Shown: positions 42,157 through 47,823 of the stretch, piece by piece
Position numbering within the stretch: the first letter of the stretch is position 1
How the letters are laid out: each line of letters starts with the position of its first letter
Source: JAXMAF01 sp046350555
GTDB lineage: Bacteria > Planctomycetota > Phycisphaerae > Phycisphaerales > SM1A02
Direction of reading: 5' to 3'
NCBI GenBank assembly: GCA_046350555.1
Contig: JAXMAF010000013.1
Span: 1-64,000, forward strand
DNA length: 64,000 bases
Made by a program: the position numbers and the translations under genes
The notes under the pieces: model-generated
Told to the model about the DNA's origin: nothing
The model's database searches: none
What the model saw: only the letters and a program-made list of their open reading frames with translations

Positions 42157-42362
42157 ATGGCGGGCTGCCGCAACGCGACGACACCGGCGACGCGGGCTCG
42201 CTTCTGCCGACTCAAGTTCGAGGGCAACGTGGCCCGCGACCGGCGCGTGAAGGCGGCACTGCGGCGCGGGGGTGGCGGGTTGTGACGATTTGGGAGCGTG
42301 ATGTGAGGGGGTTGGCGGAGAGGCCAGGGAGGCTGGCGCGGAGCGTGGGGCGACGGGAGTAG
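42157..42362 (+). pseudogene. vsr: Truncated, frameshifted vsr fragment
   Basis: Starts at the codons for AGCRNATTPTTRARF and follows vsr to its end with about 95 percent base identity, but a one-base shift after RRGG (CGGCGCGGGGGTGG) breaks the frame and the N-terminal catalytic half is missing. The 12-bp C-terminal repeat is absent. Fused to the end of the duplicated DUF3883 segment. Confidence 0.85.
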
Positions 42363-42537
42363 CGATCAGTTGACGTGCGCACCGGCATCAGCCGCACCAG
42401 CTGCAGCCCGCAGATCGAGTGCGCGGCAACGGGAGAGACAACGTGTGTCACTCGAAATCTCACGCGGACCTTGGAGCGGTTGACATCTTGCGACTGAAAC
42501 CCTAACATTACCCTATCGTCATGCCGGGGAGTTCCTC
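42363..42537. other. Short intergenic region
   Basis: Between the vsr fragment and the next start codon; a GGGGAG leader is seen before 42538, nothing else. Confidence 0.4.
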
Positions 42538-43099
42538 ATGGGTACCGCCGAGATTCACGCCGTTCTTTCGGACATCGCGGCGTGCAAGCACGCCGTCGTG
42601 AAGTGGATGGTCAGCGATGACGTGGGCGACAATGGCTTGCCGCCCGGTGGACTCAAGCTCCCAAGGGAGACCTGGCGCTTCGTTCTACCTTCTCCTCCGC
42701 GATTCACGCGCGGTCGAACGGTCGGCCACCCGATTCTCGTCCGCTGGCCGCACCGGCGCACCAGCCGCTCCCTGCTGACATGGGCGCGGTCTGAGGCGTG
42801 TTGTCGCCTGAAGCACTTTGGGCGAAGCGAACGGTACTTCGGCCAGAGCGCTCTCGGCTCTCGGCTCTCGGCTGATCCTCACGTTCGCGTCGGCCCACCT
42901 CGCACGGATGCACTACGTAAGTTGCGACGACTACATGAAGATGAACCTCGTGCTCGACCTGAACGACTTCCCGACCGTCAAGGCATTCGATCTTGACGCG
43001 GCGAGCGCCGTGACCCGGGGACTGATCAGGGGATGTGCTGCCATGACCGAACCGGGTGAACTCGAATTGCTCCTTGGCGACGACGAAGAGGATCTGTAG
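42538..43099 (+). pseudogene. Unrecognised gene split by a 7-bp repeat (possible phase-variable locus)
   Basis: Starts at ATG 42538 (GGGGAG leader, MGTAEIHAVLSDIAACKHAV) and is open in one frame to 42996, while the convincing C-terminus (MHYVSCDDYMKMNLVLDLND ... LLLGDDEEDL, stop 43097-43099) is in another frame. The change of frame falls on three tandem GCTCTCG units (42850-42870). Removing one unit would join the two frames into one 184-residue protein. I do not recognise the family; the acidic C-terminus and central PSPPRFTRGR stretch are the only visible features. It lies between the duplicated vsr/DUF3883 fragments and the intact DUF3883 gene. Confidence 0.6.
42850..42870 (+). repeat. 7-bp tandem repeat GCTCTCG x3
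   Basis: Three perfect units in coding sequence; copy number two (or five) restores the reading frame of 42538-43099. Confidence 0.9.
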
Positions 43100-43261
43100 C
43101 GCTGGTTGGGCCAAGTCTTGGTTGCAGCGATGGCGGCAACGGCCGACGCCGAGGTCGCTGAAGGATGGCCAGGTAGGCAGGCAGTGTGCGGACGTGGTCA
43201 CGCATCGCCTGAGCAGCCGCTCTTGCATTGCGCGGCGATAGCTTGGGGCGCGGGTCGGAAG

Positions 43262-43277
43262 TGCCCGTGCACGGGCA
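43262..43277. repeat. 16-bp perfect palindrome
   Basis: TGCCCGTGCACGGGCA, eight bases before a PIR-1 copy. The rest of the gap 43100-43459 has no gene. Confidence 0.7.
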
Positions 43278-43284
43278 TGCCGTC

Positions 43285-43392
43285 TGATACGGATTCCAGT
43301 AGACCTCCATGCGTTCGACGCCTTGCCCACAGCGGCGTCACACGGCGGGATTGGGTTGGGTGGGGCGCGAGGATCAACTGGGACGCGTGTGA
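43285..43392 (-). repeat. PIR-1 copy 13 (full, near-consensus)
   Basis: TGATACGGATTCCAGTAGACC to CTGGGACGCGTGTGA; no gene stop at its end. Confidence 0.95.
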
Positions 43393-43459
43393 GGCTGCGT
43401 ACCCGCACGCCAGCCCGGGCTGCTGGTGTCCCAATTGCTCTCGCATATCCTGCTTTGCG

Positions 43460-44290
43460 ATGGACTGGTCGCGAAGCGAAGTTCAGCTTGTCGTCGCCGA
43501 CTACCTCGCGATGCTCACGGAGGAGCTGTCGGGTCGTCCATACAACAAGTCGGCACACCGCGCGACTCTTCGCCACCAGCTTCTTGGTCGAAGCGATGGG
43601 TCGATCGAACGGAAGCACCAGAACATCAGCGCCGTGCTCATCGAGCGGAGCCTTCCGTACATCGACGGCTACAAACCGTTGGGGAACTACCAGCGGATGC
43701 TCGCCGACGAGGTCGACGCCGTGCTGGTGCGGTGGGATCTTGGTCTAGTCGAGCGGATCGCGGCCAAGGTCGACGACCTCGACACGGCGCCACTGCCGTT
43801 GACACGGGTGGACGCGCCCGTCGGCGCTTCGGGCGGTGGCCAATGGGTCGGCAACTCGTGGCGGACCGGGCGGCTCCGCCGCATCGACTACGTCGCCTTT
43901 GAGGCCGCCAACCGCACGCTCGGCGAGGCCGGGGAACGGTTGGTCTTCGAGCATGAGCGTCGCACGCTGATCGCCGAGGGACGCGAGGATCTGGCTCGGC
44001 GGGTCCGTTGGGCCTCGAAGGAAGACGGCGACGGCTGCGGCTACGACATCCGGTCCTTCAAGCCCGACGGCGCCGAGCGTTGGATCGAAGTGAAGACGAC
44101 GCGGCGCGGCCAGTACATGCCTTTTCTCGTGTCGCGAAATGAAGTGGAATGCTCGATCGGCGAGCCGGCTCGCTTCGAGCTGCATCGGCTCTTCTCGTTT
44201 CCGCGCGATCCCGGCATGTTCGTCCTGCGAGGGTCGCTTCGCGACACCTGTTGCCTCGAACCCCGCGCCTACTGGGGCCGCGCGGTGTGA
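43460..44290 (+). CDS. DUF3883 (NO VEIN C-terminal) nuclease-like protein
   Basis: The 276-residue protein has an N-terminal helical region (MDWSRSEVQLVVADYLAMLT, RPYNKSAHRATLRHQLLGRS) and a C-terminal DUF3883 domain with PD-(D/E)XK elements: GEAGERLVFEHER, GYDIRSFKPDGAERWIEVKTT (Asp and E-x-K), and MPFLVSRNEVE. DUF3883 proteins occur with restriction and other anti-phage genes; the N-terminal SEVxLIVxDY segment is common in stand-alone members. ATG 43460 is supported by TATCCT eight bases upstream. A degraded partial copy with a MITE lies 2 kb upstream, so the locus has undergone duplication. A defensive nuclease role is inference. Confidence 0.9.
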   Translation: MDWSRSEVQLVVADYLAMLTEELSGRPYNKSAHRATLRHQLLGRSDGSIERKHQNISAVLIERSLPYIDGYKPLGNYQRMLADEVDAVLVRWDLGLVERIAAKVDDLDTAPLPLTRVDAPVGASGGGQWVGNSWRTGRLRRIDYVAFEAANRTLGEAGERLVFEHERRTLIAEGREDLARRVRWASKEDGDGCGYDIRSFKPDGAERWIEVKTTRRGQYMPFLVSRNEVECSIGEPARFELHRLFSFPRDPGMFVLRGSLRDTCCLEPRAYWGRAV

Positions 44291-44526
44291 TCGTCGAACC
44301 TGATGGTCGTTCACCTCGATGATGCGTCGGGGAGTCGCAGGGGTATCGCGGTTCGGGAACAGGCGCTGTCCAGCAGGCGGGGGCGGCGGAGACAACCCCA
44401 GGGCGCCGTGACCAGGCCGGCGCCGCGAAGGACGCGCATGGCAACCGCGCCCGCCGCGGCGACCGCGCCTATCGCGCGCGCACCAACCGCCGACCCACGG
44501 CGCCGCCCCGCCGAAAAAGACACGCC

Positions 44527-44552
44527 CGGTTCGTGACGGAATTCACGAACCG
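44527..44552. promoter_or_regulatory. Candidate operator of the HTH regulator
   Basis: Perfect 10-bp inverted repeat CGGTTCGTGA/TCACGAACCG with a 6-base spacer, 95 bases upstream of the regulator start and 40 bases upstream of a TACCTT -10 box (44593-44598). The form suits a dimeric HTH protein. The other bases of 44291-44646 contain sequence duplicated at 41994-42150. Confidence 0.5.
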
Positions 44553-44646
44553 ATTCTCAAGGGCGCCGCTGGGCGCGGTCCGTGTGGCGCTGTACCTTGA
44601 CCATCGGTGTGGTGGCGACCGCCAGCGCGGTCGCGGGAGAGCAGGC

Positions 44647-45903
44647 ATGCCCAAGCCGTATCCGCGGAAGGAACGTCTCGAGGAGCTGATCGCGCTCGCG
44701 CGGCGATATCGCGACTGGACCGACAAGCAACTCGCATTGGAGCTCGGCCGAAACGTGCACAACCTCGTGCCGGACAGCGGCGTGCCGAAGCTCGACCTCG
44801 TGATGAGGCTTGCGGAGGCGCTCGACTGGCCGGTGGATATCGCGGTGCGGGAGTTGTGCGAGGACCTGCATGTGGCGCCTGCGCCTGCCGTCGACGGTCG
44901 CTCGGCGGCGGAGCTGCTGCGCGAGGGATACTCCGAGGTGAACCGGCGCAATCATCGGCACGCGGCCGAGCTGGCGCGAATGGCCCACGCCAAGGCGAAA
45001 GACAACCAGGAGATGCGTCAACGGGCAACCCTGCTTCTGTTCAACTGCCTCGATCAACTTGGCCATTACACGCAGGCTCTCGATGTCCTTCGACTCGCGC
45101 TCCGGGAAACCGATGGCGCCGTGCTCTTCGGGCCTTGGCTACGAGCCGATCTCGCGGGCGTGCACTACATCCTTGGTCACTATGACGAGGCCGAAGGGAT
45201 TGCGACCTCCTTGGTCTCTTCGCTGAACGACGTAGACGAAGCCGACCCGCGCCGGCAGCCGCTCGGGCTCGCATTCGTCGTTCGCGGCCAGTGTCAGCGA
45301 GTGCGCGCTGGCGCTCATGTCGAGAGCCGACAGCAGCTCGCCGAAGACGCCATTCGTGATCTCTCCGTCGGAGCTTCAATCCTCGAGACGGGCGCAAGAC
45401 AGGAAGGCCTCGCTCGCGACGGTGCCATTGCGCACATGTGCCGAGGCGGCATGCTCGAGATGCAGGCGCTGCTGGGGATGACTCCGCCCGATGAGGCGCT
45501 CACCCGGTTCCTCGACGAGTTGGACTCACCTCTGAAATCGGCGAACGGTGAACAGACGCCGTGGCTCGAAGCGCGCGGCTGGTGGTGCATCTACGGAAGC
45601 AATGTCGCCATGCGGCATCTGTCGGACCCAGCCGACCTCCAGCATGCGATGGCCATTCTCACCAACAAGGCGGATGAGATTGCCGAGCAGTTGGGACACT
45701 GGGCGCTTCGAGAACACGTGTGGGCCCTCGAGCACACTCGGCGAAGGATGCAGGAGAACGGTGGCTCAGGACGACAGGAAGACTGGGTATTGGACAAGGA
45801 CGATCTGCGGATCGTCACGGGCGCAATCGGTCGATTTCCAACGTTTCGAGAAACGGGCTGGCAGATCCTTCGGTCGGTTCGCCTTGTCGAGGACCCCTCA
45901 TGA
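44647..45903 (+). CDS. HTH regulator with TPR-like receptor region
   Basis: The 418-residue protein has an N-terminal Xre-like HTH (residues 9-62: LEELIALARRYRDW, TDKQLALELGR, VPKLDLVMRLAEALDWPVDI) and a long helical region with TPR-like pairs (about 90-370: RQRATLLLFNCLDQLGHYTQ, ADLAGVHYILGHYDEAEGIA). No membrane segment. This HTH-plus-TPR layout is the one used by peptide-receptor regulators of the RRNPP type. Its TGA stop overlaps the ATG of a small secreted-protein gene (ATGA at 45900), so production is coupled. ATG 44647 follows GGGAGAGCAGG; a TACCTT box 48 bases upstream gives a true leader, unlike many neighbours. The last 65 codons recur in the downstream tandem units. Confidence 0.75.
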   Translation: MPKPYPRKERLEELIALARRYRDWTDKQLALELGRNVHNLVPDSGVPKLDLVMRLAEALDWPVDIAVRELCEDLHVAPAPAVDGRSAAELLREGYSEVNRRNHRHAAELARMAHAKAKDNQEMRQRATLLLFNCLDQLGHYTQALDVLRLALRETDGAVLFGPWLRADLAGVHYILGHYDEAEGIATSLVSSLNDVDEADPRRQPLGLAFVVRGQCQRVRAGAHVESRQQLAEDAIRDLSVGASILETGARQEGLARDGAIAHMCRGGMLEMQALLGMTPPDEALTRFLDELDSPLKSANGEQTPWLEARGWWCIYGSNVAMRHLSDPADLQHAMAILTNKADEIAEQLGHWALREHVWALEHTRRRMQENGGSGRQEDWVLDKDDLRIVTGAIGRFPTFRETGWQILRSVRLVEDPS

Positions 45904-46250
45904 GGACCCCGCGAACATCACCTTCGCTCCTGTCGCACCGAATGGTGATTGCGGCATGCGCCATCGCCGCCACTACGCATTTTGCGACGCAGCGAGCCCG
46001 TGCCATTCATGTGCCACACAACCCTCTGCACTGGTGGCTGACGGATTTCGGGATCATGCCCCCGCCACCTGCTTCACCTCCGATCATTCAGCAATTCTGG
46101 CACCTGTACACCATTTACCAAGCCTCCAAGGCAGACGCGTCGATGCCGTTCAGCCAGTGGCTTGTCGTCAACGGGGTCACGGATCCGCACACGTTCGAAG
46201 CCATGATGCTCTTGTACCACTGGTACACGCGAAACCACGAAGTTGTATGA
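45900..46250 (+). CDS. Small secreted Trp/Tyr-rich protein, copy 1
   Basis: The 116-residue product has a signal peptide (about 1-37, hydrophobic MVIAACAIAATTHFATQ, cleavage near RARA) and a mature part of about 80 residues: HWWLTDFG, PPPPAS, IQQFWHLYTIYQASKADASM, QWLVVNGVTDPHTFEAMMLL, YHWYTRNHEVV. Starts within the stop of the regulator (ATGA). Its own stop overlaps the next start the same way. No family recognised. Position and export signal make it a candidate pro-peptide or ligand for the regulator (inference). Confidence 0.75.
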   Translation: MRTPRTSPSLLSHRMVIAACAIAATTHFATQRARAIHVPHNPLHWWLTDFGIMPPPPASPPIIQQFWHLYTIYQASKADASMPFSQWLVVNGVTDPHTFEAMMLLYHWYTRNHEVV

Positions 46251-46550
46251 AAGCGCGCAACGTTCGGCCGCGCGACGAGCTGGCGTTTATCTTGTCAACC
46301 TACGGCGTCATTGGACCCGACTCTGCGCGTGCTCGTCGGTCATGGCGGATCTTCTGTCAAGAGCACCTCGGGGCCCTGGAGCACACTCGGCGGCGGGTGA
46401 GTGAAACGAACAACCGGGGCGCGATGGAAGCGAGGGTGCTGGACACCGTCGATCTGCGGATCGTCAGGGGGCCACCGGTCGGTTTCCGGTACTTCGAGAG
46501 ACTGGCTGCCAGATCCGATGATCCGCTCGTCATGTCGAGGACCTGTCATG
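46247..46550 (+). pseudogene. Fusion fragment in tandem unit 2 (regulator 3' end)
   Basis: Begins MKARNVRPRDELAFILSTYG (5' end of a lost gene), then joins the regulator C-terminal segment EHLGALEHTRRRVSE. A frameshift after LRIVRG removes the normal ending LVEDPS, although the remnant CGAGGACCTGTCATGA is still visible. Confidence 0.7.
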
Positions 46551-46899
46551 AAGACGCAACGGTCGCCATCCACTCCGCTCGCGCGCAACCTGACCCGCGC
46601 GGTCTGTGCCGCCGCCGTTGCGATGCTGTTGGCGTCGCAACGGGCCGGTGCAGTCCACGCGGAGCGGCACCTGCACTGCACTGGTGGCTGACGGATTACG
46701 GGGTTGGCCCCCCTCCCCCATTTCCCCGGCAATCCTCCAGCAATTCTGGCACCTGTACACCACGTACCAAGCCTCCAAGGCCGATACGTCGATGCCGTTC
46801 GGCCAGTGGCTTGTCGTCAACGGGGTTACGGATCCGCACACGTTTGAAGCCATGATGCTCTTGTACCACTGGTACACGCGAAACCACGAAGTTGTATGA
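46548..46899 (+). pseudogene. Small secreted protein, copy 2 (frameshifted)
   Basis: Intact signal peptide (MKTQRSPSTPLARNLTRAVC...) but a 5-base duplication (GCACT at about 46676) and a one-base loss in the CCCCCTCCCC run break the frame; the C-terminal half (LQQFWHLYTTYQASKADTSM ... NHEVV) continues in a third frame to 46899. Confidence 0.8.
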
Positions 46900-47201
46900 A
46901 AGCGCGCAACGTTCGGCCGCGCGACAAGCTGGCGCTTATCTTGTCAACCTACGGCGTCATTGGACCCGACTCTGCGGGTACTCGTCGGTCATGGCCGGTC
47001 TTCTGTCGAGAGCACCTCGGGGCCTTGGAGCACACTCGGCGGCGGGTGAGCGAAACGAACAGTCGGGGCGCGGTGGAAGATTGGTTGCTGGACACCGACG
47101 ATCTGCGGATCGTGACAGGCGCCATCGGTCGCTTTCCGACATTCCGGGCAACCGGTTGGCAGATCCTTCGCTCGGCTCGCCTCGTCGAGGATCCATCATG
47201 A
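46896..47201 (+). CDS. Tandem-unit fusion protein (101 aa)
   Basis: Intact fusion in unit 3: hydrophobic N-terminus (MKARNVRPRDKLALILSTYG) joined to the regulator's C-terminal 65 residues (EHLGALEHTRRRVSE ... GRFPTFRATGWQILRSARLV). ATG overlaps the stop of the preceding gene, and its stop overlaps the next start (ATGA). Probably a duplication by-product, but it could be made, and could act as a C-terminal decoy of the regulator (inference). Confidence 0.5.
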   Translation: MKARNVRPRDKLALILSTYGVIGPDSAGTRRSWPVFCREHLGALEHTRRRVSETNSRGAVEDWLLDTDDLRIVTGAIGRFPTFRATGWQILRSARLVEDPS

Positions 47202-47551
47202 TCGTGCCTTGGTTCACGAGCAGGCCTTGCCGCAAGCACCAGTTCGTTGTGTTGGGGTGCGCTGTCACCGCGGTCTTGCTCGCCGCAACGCCGCGCGCCG
47301 ATGCCGTTCACCCGCCTCGTGTGCTGGTTCACTGGCTGTTGACCGATATCGGGTCTCTTCCCCCTCCCCCCATTTCCCCGGCAATCCTCCAGCAATTCTG
47401 GCACCTGTACACCACGTACCAAGCCTCGAAGGCCGACGCGTCGATGCCGTTCAGCCAGTGGCTTGTCGTCAACGGGGTCACGGATCCACACACGTTCGAA
47501 GCCATGATGCTCTTGTACCACTGGTACATGCAGAACCACGAAGTTGTATGA
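47198..47551 (+). CDS. Small secreted Trp/Tyr-rich protein, copy 3
   Basis: The 117-residue paralogue of 45900-46250. Signal peptide differs fully (MIVPWFTSRPCRKHQFVVLG, then CAVTAVLLAATPRADA), mature part nearly identical (LQQFWHLYTTYQASKADASM, QWLVVNGVTDPHTFEAMMLL, YHWYMQNHEVV). Translationally coupled on both sides by ATGA overlaps. Confidence 0.75.
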   Translation: MIVPWFTSRPCRKHQFVVLGCAVTAVLLAATPRADAVHPPRVLVHWLLTDIGSLPPPPISPAILQQFWHLYTTYQASKADASMPFSQWLVVNGVTDPHTFEAMMLLYHWYMQNHEVV

Positions 47552-47823
47552 AAGCGCGCGACATTTGGCCGCTCAACGGGCTGGCGCTTATCTTGTCAGC
47601 CTGCGGCGTCATGGGACCCGATTCTGCGGGTGCTCGTCGGTCGTGGCCGATCTTCTGTCGAGGGCGCCTCGGGGCCTTGGAGCACACTCGACGGCGGGTG
47701 AGCGAAACGAACAACGTGATCGCGCCGCCGGTGTCGGGTGGGCACAATTCACCCACGGCGGACCTACTGTCGATCGATGAGCATGGGCGACGATCGTGGG
47801 GACCGAAGCAAGGGGACGCCTGA
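47548..47823 (+). CDS. Possible lipoprotein-leader fusion at the end of the tandem array
   Basis: ATG overlaps the preceding stop. MKARDIWPLNGLALILSACG has a lipobox-like LSAC, which the two upstream copies lost (LSTYG); this may be the original 5' end of the third operon gene. After 47715 the sequence leaves the repeat and the frame runs into the next gene's start, so only the first 55 codons are likely meaningful. Confidence 0.35.
   Translation: MKARDIWPLNGLALILSACGVMGPDSAGARRSWPIFCRGRLGALEHTRRRVSETNNVIAPPVSGGHNSPTADLLSIDEHGRRSWGPKQGDA

Larger units (their letters stand above)
45711..47715 (+). repeat. 650-bp tandem repeat, three copies and a fragment
   Basis: Units at about 45711-46359, 46360-47008 and 47009-47660 (periods 649, 649, 652) and a 55-bp remnant. 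Each unit holds the 3' end of the regulator gene, the small secreted-protein gene, and the first 38 codons of a further gene (MKARN...). Unit joints fuse that gene's 5' end to the regulator's 3' end, the hallmark of tandem duplication. The mature-protein segment is almost identical between units, the signal-peptide segment is highly diverged. Confidence 0.9.

Noticed and set aside
42538..42996. Independent 152-residue protein
   Set aside because: The sequence after the heptamer repeat in this frame loses coding character, whereas the other frame continues convincingly to 43099; treated as one split gene.
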